Shown here in pieces: positions 1-7,446 of a stretch of 19,230 bases of DNA (positions are counted from its first letter, which is position 1; each line of letters opens with the position of its first letter). The position numbers and the translations under genes were made by a program. The notes under the pieces were generated by a model. It worked only from the letters and a program-made list of their open reading frames with translations, did no database searches and was not told the DNA's origin. The stretch is from Candidatus Poribacteria bacterium (GTDB taxonomy: Bacteria; Poribacteria; DTPJ01; WJIO01), in the NCBI GenBank assembly GCA_014730235.1, contig WJIO01000160.1, positions 1 to 19,230 on the forward strand, read 5' to 3'.

Positions 1-58
1 GCAGGAATGACAAGCTGAGAGAATTTTCAATTATAACCACACTAAACCCGGAAGAACC
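1..58 (+). mobile_element. MITE-like element copy 0, right arm only
   Basis: This is the right arm of the inverted-repeat element found elsewhere in the window. It begins in the core (GCAGGAATGAC), runs through the arm containing TTTTCAATTATAACCACACT and ends with CCGGAAGAACC at 48-58. The left arm lies outside the window. The end is 54 bp before the panD start, so the element sits in the panD leader or upstream intergenic region. No open reading frame is present in it. Confidence 0.8.
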
Positions 59-112
59 AATATTTTAAAGAGATACCTTAAACATAACAAAAAAAACACA
101 GGAAATAAAAGA

Positions 113-451
113 TTGAATAGAATATTACTGAAATCAAAAATCCATAGGGCCACTGTAACAGAAGCAAATCTGGACTATATAGGCAGTATAACAATATGCC
201 GGGATTTGATGGATAAGGCCGATCTATGGGAATGGGAAAAAGTCCTTGTGGTTGACCTTAACAATGGCAGTCGTCTGGAAACCTACGTGATTCCAGGGGA
301 AAATGGAACTATCTGCATGAACGGTGCGGCAGCCCATAAAATATTCAAAGGTGACAGGGTAATCATAATGGGATTTGCTATCACCCGTGAACCCATAAAA
401 CCCAAACTTGTTCTGGTGAATGATAAAAATGAATTTGTGAGGTTTATGTAA
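113..451 (+). CDS. panD: Aspartate 1-decarboxylase proenzyme
   Basis: Cytoplasmic pyruvoyl enzyme that decarboxylates L-aspartate to beta-alanine for pantothenate and CoA synthesis. The 112-residue product matches PanD along its length. Lys9 is in KIHRA, and the self-cleavage site is Gly24-Ser25 in YIGSITI, where Ser25 becomes the pyruvoyl group. Arg54 and Tyr58 lie in SRLETY, and the NGAAAH motif starts at Asn70. E. coli PanD has 126 residues, and the shorter C-terminus is within the family range. The start is TTG, preceded by an ACAGGAAA ribosome binding site (98-105) at normal spacing, and no ATG fits the conserved N-terminus. No other pantothenate genes are in view. The gene converges on the Gx-family gene with 12 nt between the stops. 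Confidence 0.95.
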   Translation: MNRILLKSKIHRATVTEANLDYIGSITICRDLMDKADLWEWEKVLVVDLNNGSRLETYVIPGENGTICMNGAAAHKIFKGDRVIIMGFAITREPIKPKLVLVNDKNEFVRFM

Positions 452-463
452 AAACAGGACATT

Positions 464-967
464 TTAACTTTCAGGAAAATGTTTAACCATATATCTGGCT
501 ATTAAACCTGTTATTAAACCAGAAATTAAAGCCGCCAGAATCAATACAGGAAATAAGAATATAACACTTGAACGGCTAAGTTTCAATATTACTTGTGCAG
601 TCAATAACTGCGTTGTATTGTGTATAACAGCACCTATAATGCTGACACCCACAAGGCTGAACTTTTTACCCGTTATAGTGTATACAAACCCCATAGCCAG
701 AGAACTGCTTAAAGCAGCGGGAAAGCTGAAGATCAGCATAGGCAATGAGCCAAATAATCCGGCCAGAATAGAACGGACACAGGCAACAGTAACTGCTGAT
801 TTGACGCCATAAATTTCCAGAGCAATTAAAGTTATAATATTAGCCAGACCAAGCCTTAACCAGGGAGGACGGGGAATAGGAAGCTGGCTTTCAAAAATGC
901 TTAAAACCGTAGCCAGTGCTACCAATAACGAAATTCGCACAGTCCTGCGAGAGTCAACAGCTTTCAT
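464..967 (-). CDS. Gx transporter family / HepS component I-like membrane protein
   Basis: The 167-residue protein is strongly hydrophobic, with about five membrane segments. It resembles the family annotated as heptaprenyl diphosphate synthase component I or Gx transporter. Family hallmarks visible are a first helix ending in FESQLPIP, then PWLRLGLANIITLIAL, then SILAGLFGSLP. Proteins of this fold look like small-substrate membrane transport components rather than soluble prenyl synthases, and the substrate is unknown. Its start overlaps the stop of the NusG-domain-II gene by 4 nt (ATGA), so the two are translationally coupled. This pairing recurs in anaerobic bacteria. The family assignment is good, the function is unresolved. 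Confidence 0.85.
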   Translation of the reverse strand: MKAVDSRRTVRISLLVALATVLSIFESQLPIPRPPWLRLGLANIITLIALEIYGVKSAVTVACVRSILAGLFGSLPMLIFSFPAALSSSLAMGFVYTITGKKFSLVGVSIIGAVIHNTTQLLTAQVILKLSRSSVIFLFPVLILAALISGLITGLIARYMVKHFPES

Positions 968-1332
968 TCTGTTATTCCGTCAACCTCATTGTCTTCCCTT
1001 GTCCTGCCCAGATGAATAGTTACCCGGTTAGGCACACACACTATAGTCTGGTAGGATTTATAAATCCAGCCGCTTTGTATACATATTTTTTTCGGGCATG
1101 GTGATTCTATTACCCTTACACGTTTATTCTTTATCTCTATCCTTGTTTTCCCTCTGGGGCCTTCAATGGAAAAGATACCATCAGTTTCCAAATTATATTG
1201 GGAAGCCTCTTTTCCGTCTACCTCAACAACCACAGTATTGCTTGGGGTTGATTTAATCCTTATTAAAACAAACGACAACAAACCTGCTGCCAGTAAAAAA
1301 ACTATCAATAGCTTATCGTAGCGGGTAAACAT
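964..1332 (-). CDS. NusG domain II-containing protein (membrane-anchored)
   Basis: The 122-residue protein has one N-terminal membrane segment (about residues 8-25) followed by an extracytoplasmic beta-rich domain of the NusG-domain-II type. Typical motifs are VVVEVDGKEASQYNLETDG, an IEIKNKRVRV strand, the cysteine-containing stretch SPCPKKICIQSGWI and IVCVPNRVTI. The CPxKxC...C pattern is usual for the family. It is encoded with a Gx-family membrane protein (4-nt overlap), which is the standard association and suggests one membrane complex. The start is 9 nt after the dehydrogenase stop and I see no clear Shine-Dalgarno site, so translation may be coupled to the upstream gene. The biochemical role is unknown. 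It is not the transcription factor NusG. Confidence 0.85.
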   Translation of the reverse strand: MFTRYDKLLIVFLLAAGLLSFVLIRIKSTPSNTVVVEVDGKEASQYNLETDGIFSIEGPRGKTRIEIKNKRVRVIESPCPKKICIQSGWIYKSYQTIVCVPNRVTIHLGRTREDNEVDGITE

Positions 1333-1341
1333 TTTATGATA

Positions 1342-2412
1342 TTAATCATGAGGTAATATTATAGTTTTGATTACATTATCAGAATAATCATGGAGCATCT
1401 CAAAAGCTGGTGTTATTTCATCAAGCGGGAATCTATGGGTTATCAGTTTTTCCACTTCCACCTTACCTGATGCTATCATATCTACAGCTTTGGGGAAATC
1501 CAGGGGGTTAAACCTTCTGACAAAGCTTATAGTAAGACCGGTTCTTCGGGCTGTTATAGCTTTAATAGGTATGTGATCCTGTACAGTGGGAATACCTACA
1601 ACAATCACTGTTCCACCGGGCTTTACCAGTTCCGCCGATAGTTGATAGGCTTTTTCATCACCTGAGACCTCAAAGGTAACATCAACTCCCTTTCCATTGG
1701 TCAAATCTATTATTTTTTCCATTGGAGATTCTGTATCCGGGTTTATGATTTCATCTGCTCCTAATTCCTTTGCCAGATCAAGACGATAGTTTAACGGTTC
1801 AAGAACGTATACTTTTTCAGGATCGCTGATTGCCCGGGCTGTCTGCATTAAAAGCAATCCTTGCGGCCCTGCACCTATTACGGCAATGATTTTGCCTGAC
1901 AACGAACCAATAATTTTTTCCGCGCTGGACATAGCGTTTATCCCCACGTTTACCGGTTCGGCTATTGTTCCCCATTCTAAAGGCATATCATCGGGTATAC
2001 GGTGGACATTGCGTTCCGGAACGGTGTAATACTGTTGATATCCACCATCTACCGGAGGTAGGCTCATAAACTTAAGTTCACGACAGAGATTCGGAGAACC
2101 AGACACACACATATCACATTTACCGCACCATATACTGGGATCAATGGCAACTTTCGCCTCTGCAAGACTCTTGTCCTTTACATCTTCACCAATATCAGCT
2201 ACAATACCCGCCAACTCATGCCCCTGGACAACGCATGTCCCATCCGGCACATTTGGCATACCATAATACCAGTATTTAACTTCTGTGGCGCATATACAGG
2301 TGTGGGTTGATTTTATCAATATATCATCACCCTTGACAGATGGCATCTCCCGGTATTGTATACCCATGTCCCAAGGCCCACAAAGTATCACTGATTTATT
2401 TTTATTATTCAA
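1342..2412 (-). CDS. Zinc-dependent medium-chain alcohol/polyol dehydrogenase
   Basis: MDR-superfamily oxidoreductase that interconverts a secondary alcohol and a ketone using NAD(P). The structural zinc site is CGKCDMC with a fourth Cys eight residues on (Cys96, 99, 102, 110). Catalytic zinc ligands are expected at Cys41 (CAT), His65-Glu66 (GHE) and Glu152. The Rossmann motif GAGPQG is at 180-185. The reading frame opens at a TTG at 2433, but I place the start at the TTG at 2410-2412, because AGGAGG lies 6 nt upstream of it. That gives 356 residues, usual for sorbitol/threonine dehydrogenase-like enzymes. The substrate cannot be read from sequence. It is divergent from the glycyl radical enzyme and first in a unit with the NusG-II and Gx genes, which are unrelated in function. 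Confidence 0.88.
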   Translation of the reverse strand: MNNKNKSVILCGPWDMGIQYREMPSVKGDDILIKSTHTCICATEVKYWYYGMPNVPDGTCVVQGHELAGIVADIGEDVKDKSLAEAKVAIDPSIWCGKCDMCVSGSPNLCRELKFMSLPPVDGGYQQYYTVPERNVHRIPDDMPLEWGTIAEPVNVGINAMSSAEKIIGSLSGKIIAVIGAGPQGLLLMQTARAISDPEKVYVLEPLNYRLDLAKELGADEIINPDTESPMEKIIDLTNGKGVDVTFEVSGDEKAYQLSAELVKPGGTVIVVGIPTVQDHIPIKAITARRTGLTISFVRRFNPLDFPKAVDMIASGKVEVEKLITHRFPLDEITPAFEMLHDYSDNVIKTIILPHD

Positions 2413-2587
2413 AAATATCCTCCTGAATTTCAACTTTCATCCCATTGATATTCTACCTTATTTACAAACATACTCCACCAATAGCTGTCGCATCTTACCC
2501 ACGCCTGTCGCTCTTCCTTATCTCTGTTTTTTACTTTTGCATCATTATAACATGCTTTTATAACATACTCAACCAGGAACGTTCTAA

Positions 2588-2799
2588 CCAAGCATAAATT
2601 TTACATCCCTGTGTTATTGCGAAGAACGGAGTAACAAATAAAGTTTGGTTCTTCCGGGTTTAGTTGGGTTATAATTGAAAATCCTCTCAACTTGTCATTC
2701 CTGCGAAAGCAGGAATGACAGTATAAAAAAGGTTTCTTATCTTTACCCCACTCAAACCAAAAGAGCCAAAGTTTTCATGGACATAAATTTTATACTTGG
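2588..2799. repeat. Outer imperfect inverted repeat enclosing MITE copy 1
   Basis: Positions 2588-2608 (starting CCAAGCATAAA) and 2779-2799 (ending TATACTTGG) are inverted copies matching at 17 of 21 positions. They flank the MITE at unequal distances. The right-hand stretch 2768-2799 also recurs directly beside MITE copy 5 at 18390-18421 (28 of 32 identical). This suggests the MITE landed inside, or mobilised next to, another repeat. AT-rich palindromic content inflates the inverted match. The direct match to 18390 is the firmer evidence. Confidence 0.45.
2647..2767 (-). mobile_element. MITE-like element copy 1 (121 bp, reverse orientation)
   Basis: Begins GGTTCTTCCGGG and ends in AAAAGAGCC. 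The core is the short palindrome TGTCATTCCTGCGAAAGCAGGAATGACA. The arm order is reversed relative to copies 2-5, since the arm with TTATAATTGAAAAT comes first. It is flanked by an exact 7-bp direct repeat AAAGTTT (2640-2646 and 2768-2774), read as a target-site duplication. There is no coding capacity. It lies between two divergent genes. Confidence 0.85.
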
Positions 2800-2822
2800 C
2801 GCGTTCTAAGAGGAGTTTCCTA

Positions 2823-2851
2823 TTGATTAGTTAGAAAATGTCTGATAGAAT
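2823..2851 (+). promoter_or_regulatory. Candidate sigma-70-type promoter for the glycyl radical enzyme
   Basis: TTGATT (2823-2828) and TAGAAT (2846-2851) are separated by exactly 17 nt and lie about 65 bp before the ATG at 2916. It is found by eye only. The adjoining MITE lies just upstream of the -35 box, so insertion may have separated older upstream regulatory sites. Confidence 0.4.
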
Positions 2852-2915
2852 AATCTTACTCCGTTAGTCTCTTGAAAACTATAAATTGTTGATTTTCCTG
2901 TTGGAGGTGTTAGTT

Positions 2916-5087
2916 ATGAACGAAAGAATTTCCATGATGCGGGAACGGGCCATGACGCATCTTCCCGGTGGTTATCCTCATGCTGAAAAACACCGCAGGG
3001 AATCTATGGCAGAAACAGAGGGAGAACCTGCAGTTATTCGTGAAGCAAAAGCCATTGCCAACGCCTTTCGCCACAGGATGCTGGCGATCCACGATGGCGA
3101 ACTGGTAGTAGGTGACCGACCAAGACACAAAGCTGATAATATAAAAATGGGGATATTTGGACGCAGGCAGTGGACAGGTAAGAATATGATTCCCATTGAT
3201 GATCATCTGGAAAGATTTTTTCAGGAAGGTATATTATCCTGGGCAGGAAATCACAAAACATTGGACTACGACACAGTATTTCAAATCGGTTTTAAAGGTC
3301 TCTGCCAACAGATTGATGACAGGATCTTAAGACTTAAAGAAGATGAGAATGATTACGAAGAAAAAAGGAATTTCCTGAAAGCCCTTAAAATTGTTGCTGA
3401 AGGTTACATTGACCTGAGTAATCGCTACGGAGATTATGCCCTTGAGCTATCTCAGAAAGAATCAGACCCTCAACGCAGGGCCGAACTGGAAACTATTTCC
3501 AGAAACTGCCGAAGGGTTCCGGCAAATCCGCCGGAAAATTTCTGGGAAGCCTGCCAATGTGCCTGGTTTTCATTCTTTTTTGTGCCGGATGCCCCGGGCC
3601 GGGTGGATCAATACCTTTACCCAACTTACAAAAATGATATACAAAAAGGCACTTTAACGAGGGATTTCGCCAAAGACCTGATAAGCAACTTATGGATCAA
3701 ATATTTCGAGCTTGTTGGCCCCCAGGGTGGAGTCAGCGCCCACAATCATCTAACTCTGGGCGGCGTGAAACCCGACGGAAGCGATGCCACCAACGAGGTG
3801 ACAGCCTTATGCCTTGAGGTTACAGAAGAACTAAAGATTCATCGTCCGCAGGTAGGATTTCGCTGGAATCGCAATACGCCGCCGGAAATATTGAAAAAAG
3901 CCGTTGGAGTTATGCGAGCCAGAACCGGCAACCCGGACTTTTGCAGCGATGAGCAGATCGTTCCTGCTCTGGTAAACATAGGTGTCAGCACCGAAGATGC
4001 CCGTAATTTTTCCCTTTCCGGTTGTCATGAGGTAATAGTAACAGGTATGTCCCAGATGGGATCAGTAGAAGGTTTTATCAATATGCCCCGGACCATCAGC
4101 ATTGCTCTTGGGCTTGAAAAGAACTTTGAAAACAGCGATGATTTATCAAATATTGACAGCTATGACAAACTATGGGAACGGCTTACAGAAATAATGGAGA
4201 TATTTGCCAAAGCTGCCCACGAAGCATCATTATCCAGAGACAGACATTTTGCCCAGCACACCGGAGGTTATCTGGAAGCCTCTCTGGTTACCAGGGATTG
4301 CATCGAAAAGGCCCTTGGCTATACCCAGGGTGGGGCCCGTTATAATTTCTGCAACTGGGATATAATCGGGGTTACAAATCTGGCTGATTCCCTGCTTGCA
4401 ATCCGTAAGCTGGTTTTTGAGGATAAAAACCTGACTCTGGAAGAACTGAAGGATATACTGTCTTCCAACTGGGAAGGACATGAACAGCTTCGCAGGAAGA
4501 TTCTGAATCAGCTTCCCCACTTCGGCAATAATAGCGATGAAATTGATAATCTCACCGGTCAGATCATAGAAACCTTTGACAAAATAATGAAAAATCGGAA
4601 ACCTTTCCGGGGTGGAGAATATATTCTTGGGACCCTGGCTGGCGGGGAGAATATGCACATAGAATTCGGTAGGGTTACAGGCGCAACACCCGACGGAAGG
4701 AAAGCCGGATCACCCCTGGCCGATAGCGTTGGCCCTGCACAGGGACTTGACCGACAGGGGGTTACTTCCATGCTAAACTCAGTCTCAAAATTGCCTCACA
4801 GGTTACTGCCAACAGCCACATCATTAAATGTCAAACTCGATCCAAAACTGCTTGAAACTGAAGACGGTATAGAAAAAGTGGCATCACTAATTGAAAGTCA
4901 CTTCCTGTCCGGTGGTCAGCAGATGCAGTTTAATTTCTATAACCGGAAGATGCTGATGGATGCGAAAAAAGAACCTGATAAATACGCCGATCTAATGGTT
5001 CGGGTTGCAGGCTACAGCGCGCCTTTTGTCTCACTATGGGCTGATATGCAGGAAGAAATAATTAATCGTACTGAGCATAATATATAG
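2916..5087 (+). CDS. Pyruvate-formate-lyase-like glycyl radical enzyme of unknown substrate
   Basis: Oxygen-sensitive enzyme that uses a stored glycyl radical to generate a catalytic thiyl radical. The ORF can extend to a TTG at 2886, but the ATG at 2916 follows GGAGGTG (2903-2909) at 6 nt, giving 723 residues. The C-terminal glycyl loop reads RVAGYSAPF with radical Gly699, then EEIINRTEH. The thiyl-radical cysteine is Cys370 in SLSGCHEVIV, with Glu372 in the position of the general base of eliminating members. Other family blocks are YTQGGARYNF, VTNLADSLLAI, GATPDGRKAGSPLAD and LNSVSKLPH. The usual loop in diol, choline and isethionate enzymes is GCVEP, while here it is GCHEV, so the substrate is probably different. 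No radical-SAM activase is encoded in the window. Calling it formate acetyltransferase would be misleading, because PFL has adjacent Cys-Cys. Confidence 0.92.
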   Translation: MNERISMMRERAMTHLPGGYPHAEKHRRESMAETEGEPAVIREAKAIANAFRHRMLAIHDGELVVGDRPRHKADNIKMGIFGRRQWTGKNMIPIDDHLERFFQEGILSWAGNHKTLDYDTVFQIGFKGLCQQIDDRILRLKEDENDYEEKRNFLKALKIVAEGYIDLSNRYGDYALELSQKESDPQRRAELETISRNCRRVPANPPENFWEACQCAWFSFFFVPDAPGRVDQYLYPTYKNDIQKGTLTRDFAKDLISNLWIKYFELVGPQGGVSAHNHLTLGGVKPDGSDATNEVTALCLEVTEELKIHRPQVGFRWNRNTPPEILKKAVGVMRARTGNPDFCSDEQIVPALVNIGVSTEDARNFSLSGCHEVIVTGMSQMGSVEGFINMPRTISIALGLEKNFENSDDLSNIDSYDKLWERLTEIMEIFAKAAHEASLSRDRHFAQHTGGYLEASLVTRDCIEKALGYTQGGARYNFCNWDIIGVTNLADSLLAIRKLVFEDKNLTLEELKDILSSNWEGHEQLRRKILNQLPHFGNNSDEIDNLTGQIIETFDKIMKNRKPFRGGEYILGTLAGGENMHIEFGRVTGATPDGRKAGSPLADSVGPAQGLDRQGVTSMLNSVSKLPHRLLPTATSLNVKLDPKLLETEDGIEKVASLIESHFLSGGQQMQFNFYNRKMLMDAKKEPDKYADLMVRVAGYSAPFVSLWADMQEEIINRTEHNI

Positions 5088-5244
5088 ATATCTGGGGTTC
5101 TTCCGGATTCAGTGTGGTAAAGATAAGGAACTTCTTCATGCTATCATTCCTGCTTCAAGCTTTTTGAAAAAGCTTGAAGCAGGAATGACAAGCTGAGAAA
5201 ATTTTCAATTATAACCACACTAAAACCGGAAGCGCCATATCTGG
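5088..5244 (+). repeat. 8-bp target-site duplication flanking MITE copy 2
   Basis: ATATCTGG occurs at 5088-5095, immediately after the TAG of the glycyl radical enzyme gene, and again at 5237-5244, directly bordering the two ends of the element. Collapsing the duplication leaves 16 nt between that stop codon and the HEPN start. Confidence 0.85.
5096..5236 (+). mobile_element. MITE-like element copy 2 (141 bp)
   Basis: Complete copy that begins GGTTCTTCCGGATTCAG and ends CCGGAAGCGCC. The arms carry GTGTGGTAAAGATAAGGAAC on the left and TTTTCAATTATAACCACAC on the right. The core is a perfect palindrome in which TTCAAGCTTTTTGAAAAAGC lies inside CATTCCTG...CAGGAATGA. It carries no gene. It lies between the glycyl radical enzyme and the HEPN gene, 16 nt before the HEPN ATG, so it forms nearly all of that gene's leader. 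Confidence 0.9.
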
Positions 5245-5252
5245 AATGCAAA

Positions 5253-5645
5253 ATGGATCGAAGTCAGGATTGGATAAACGAAGCTGAAGGAGATTTAGAA
5301 CACGCCAGAAAAGCCTCGGATGGTGGTTTCCAGAACTGGGCCTGTTTTTCCGCTCAACAGTCCGCAGAAAAAGCTGTTAAGGCGGTTTTTCAGAAAATGG
5401 GAGTGGTAGCCTGGGGACATTCGGTATCAGATTTGCTGAAAGAATTGTCCAAGTCTCATCAAGTTTCAAATGATCTTATCAACAGGGCATTAGAACTTGA
5501 TAAATCATATATATCTGCCCGTTATCCCGATGCTCATCCATCAGGTTCTCCCAGAGATAGATTTACTATTGATGAAGCCAGGAGGCTTATAAATTATGCA
5601 GAGCAAATCTTCCGGTTCTGTTCAGTTTTATTATCCTCAATTTAG
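5253..5645 (+). CDS. HEPN domain protein (partner of MNT nucleotidyltransferase)
   Basis: The 130-residue all-alpha HEPN protein has the family block ACFSAQQSAEKAVKAVF (residues 30-46) and the ARYPDA signature at 89-94. Arg90-YPDA-His95 fits the R-x4-6-H motif associated with HEPN ribonucleases. Such proteins are encoded with minimal nucleotidyltransferases as HepT/MntA-like toxin-antitoxin pairs or as pairs of unknown role. The downstream nucleotidyltransferase overlaps it by 50 nt in another frame. The ribosome binding site is weak (GGA, 5243-5245), and the target duplication of the upstream MITE includes part of it. Toxicity is not demonstrable from sequence. Confidence 0.85.
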   Translation: MDRSQDWINEAEGDLEHARKASDGGFQNWACFSAQQSAEKAVKAVFQKMGVVAWGHSVSDLLKELSKSHQVSNDLINRALELDKSYISARYPDAHPSGSPRDRFTIDEARRLINYAEQIFRFCSVLLSSI

Positions 5646-5949
5646 CAGAAAAGAGATAATCCAGAAGCTTAAGGACAATATTAAATTTCTTGAGAAAAAG
5701 CTTCCTTTATCTCTGATTGTGTTATTTGGATCTTATGCAAAGGATAATTATACTGCGGCAAGCGATATAGATTTAATGGTCATTTATAAGGGACAAGAAA
5801 TAAAAAATGCCTTTGAAATAGTAAAAAAAACTATCCCTATACCCCGTCTTGAACCCCATGTATACTCGGAAAATAATTATACGAAACTGGAAGATACAAT
5901 TCAAAGTATGATCAGGGATGGTGTTGTCTTATATGATAAAAAGAGCTAA
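5596..5949 (+). CDS. MNT-type minimal nucleotidyltransferase
   Basis: The 117-residue protein of the DNA polymerase beta-like nucleotidyltransferase fold carries the motif GSYAKDNYTAASDIDL, with Gly45-Ser46 and the metal-binding pair Asp57 and Asp59. The third acidic position of larger family members is not obvious and may be replaced in the LEPHVY stretch (residues 85-90), which is common in HEPN-linked members. The start is supported by GGAGG at 5581-5585, 10 nt upstream, so the gene begins inside the HEPN gene with a 50-nt overlap. In characterised pairs the MNT partner AMPylates and neutralises the HEPN toxin. Here that is inference from family and arrangement. Confidence 0.85.
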   Translation: MQSKSSGSVQFYYPQFSRKEIIQKLKDNIKFLEKKLPLSLIVLFGSYAKDNYTAASDIDLMVIYKGQEIKNAFEIVKKTIPIPRLEPHVYSENNYTKLEDTIQSMIRDGVVLYDKKS

Positions 5950-5991
5950 ATTCTCGTTGCTATATATCTATGTATTAAAGAAGGAGAAATG

Positions 5992-7425
5992 ATGGTAAAG
6001 CCGGACAGTGTTTTTAAAACATTTTCTTTATTTCTGAATGATATGCTGGGAGATAAATATACAGAAGCGTTAGACAAAGCATATCAAATCCTTAAAGAAT
6101 CCCCGAAGGAAAAACTGAGAAAAATGGTAGGGAGAAAGATAAAGGAAATACCTGAATTCCCCCAGCTTGATAAAAGGGGCTTTGTTGAAAGCTACCAAAA
6201 ACCAATTGAGGATGATATACTGGCAGGATATGGTTTATTTAAAATAACAGAATCCAGAATGCTCCAAATGGATTGGACAGGTGGACACTATCAGCTTCCA
6301 TTAGGTTATCATTTCAGAAATTTGGATAGAATACTTGTTACTGCTAGAGAACATGGTATTATAGACGATACCCATAACAACACGCCGGGTCAAGCAGTAA
6401 AACTACTTGCTTTTGAGCTTATAAAAAGCGCGAATAAATACGATGGTGAAGTTGATATAAATAAGCTTAAACAGGTAATTGATGCAAAAGACCGTCTTAA
6501 CCGGGTAACAAGCGTTGATACTGGCACAGTGGCCTCTGGTGCAGCTCTAAAAAGCATACTCTATCGCTTCCGGAATTTACATAAAGATAATATACCTGTG
6601 TTTATAATGCAAGAGGGTAATTATCACGGCACTGACTTCTTCCAGCAATACCTTCGGGGTATGTGGCAGTGGATGTTTACCAATGTTATCGTTGAAGCGG
6701 TAAAGCCAAATGATATAGATCATCTGAATCAAACATTCCAGAAGTATCAGAACGGCGGGAAAGAAAAAGTAGCGGCAGTGATTATGGAGCCAGTTCTGAT
6801 GAATAACAGGGCGATTTACCTGAAACCTGAGTATATATACAGGGCAAAGGAATTGGCGGAAAAGCATGATGCAGTAATGATGCTGGATGAAATTCAGACT
6901 GGCTTCTGGAGTCCTGATATATTTATGGCAAATGAGCTTAAAGGCGTTGCGGATATAATAGCAGTAGGAAAAGGCCTGACGTCGGGTTTTTCGCCATTGG
7001 CTTACATGATATGCAAGAAATATCTGGATAACCAGGATCAATACAGTTCCATAAGCACCAACGGAAACGCGGATATGGCGGCTCTTGCGGGATTGGTTGT
7101 TTTATATTCTATAAGAGAAAATTCATCTCATATCCAGAAAACTGGTGAATATTATATGGAGTGTCTGCAAGATTTACAACAAAAACACCCTAAGAAGATC
7201 ACAGGTATAACCGGATGTCGTCATCTGGCAGGTATAAATATTGTGAATGAAAACATGGCTAAAAAGTTTCATCAGGGATGTCTTGACCAGGGAATATTCC
7301 TGAGATTACAGACATACAAAGCCGGTGCGTGCACTATTATAACCAAACCGGCTGTTATTGCCGATGCTGATGATGTGGACTTTGTTATTAAAAAGCTGAA
7401 TGCTGTATTAGACATTATATCTTGA
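5992..7425 (+). CDS. Class III PLP-dependent aminotransferase, divergent
   Basis: Fold-type I transaminase of the acetylornithine / glutamate-1-semialdehyde class. Of two tandem ATGs, the second (5992) sits 5 nt after AAGGAG and is preferred, giving 477 residues. The PLP phosphate loop is DTGTVASGAALKS, an aromatic/His pair lies in NYHGTDF, cofactor-binding Asp299 is in MLDEIQTGF, and the Schiff-base lysine is Lys327 in AVGKGLTSGFSP. There is an N-terminal extension of roughly 60 residues before the core, and the sequence is clearly diverged from biosynthetic ArgD/HemL. The amino donor and acceptor are unknown. It follows the HEPN/MNT pair by about 40 nt and may share a transcript with the glycyl radical enzyme. 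Confidence 0.88.
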   Translation: MVKPDSVFKTFSLFLNDMLGDKYTEALDKAYQILKESPKEKLRKMVGRKIKEIPEFPQLDKRGFVESYQKPIEDDILAGYGLFKITESRMLQMDWTGGHYQLPLGYHFRNLDRILVTAREHGIIDDTHNNTPGQAVKLLAFELIKSANKYDGEVDINKLKQVIDAKDRLNRVTSVDTGTVASGAALKSILYRFRNLHKDNIPVFIMQEGNYHGTDFFQQYLRGMWQWMFTNVIVEAVKPNDIDHLNQTFQKYQNGGKEKVAAVIMEPVLMNNRAIYLKPEYIYRAKELAEKHDAVMMLDEIQTGFWSPDIFMANELKGVADIIAVGKGLTSGFSPLAYMICKKYLDNQDQYSSISTNGNADMAALAGLVVLYSIRENSSHIQKTGEYYMECLQDLQQKHPKKITGITGCRHLAGINIVNENMAKKFHQGCLDQGIFLRLQTYKAGACTIITKPAVIADADDVDFVIKKLNAVLDIIS

Positions 7426-7433
7426 TTGTTCGG

Positions 7434-7446
7434 TTCCCGGAAGAAC
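7434..7446. repeat. Possible MITE end remnant between convergent genes
   Basis: The 29-nt gap between the aminotransferase and ABC-F stops contains CCCGGAAGAAC, which equals 11 nt of the element's right terminus, preceded by GGTTC, which equals the first five bases of its left terminus. It may be a scar after internal deletion. It overlaps a 5-bp GAAGA/TCTTC hairpin that could help end transcription. No flanking duplication is visible. Confidence 0.3.

Larger units (their letters stand above)
2413..2915. other. Intergenic region between divergent dehydrogenase and glycyl radical enzyme genes
   Basis: About 500 bp with no credible gene. It holds the dehydrogenase ribosome binding site at its left edge, a MITE-like element (2647-2767) with imperfect outer inverted repeats around it, and a candidate promoter and ribosome binding site for the glycyl radical enzyme at the right. 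The stretch 2434-2576 is AT-rich without recognisable structure. Confidence 0.7.

Noticed and set aside
964-1332. Transcription elongation factor NusG
   Set aside because: Only the domain II-like fold is present, behind a membrane anchor, and the NGN and KOW domains are absent.
2886-2915. Upstream TTG start for the glycyl radical enzyme
   Set aside because: The ATG at 2916 has a strong GGAGGTG at ideal spacing. The extra hydrophobic ten residues would cover that site.
2916-5087. Identification as pyruvate formate-lyase, isethionate lyase or choline lyase
   Set aside because: It lacks the adjacent Cys-Cys of PFL and the GCVEP loop of the lyases and dehydratases, so only the superfamily is supported.
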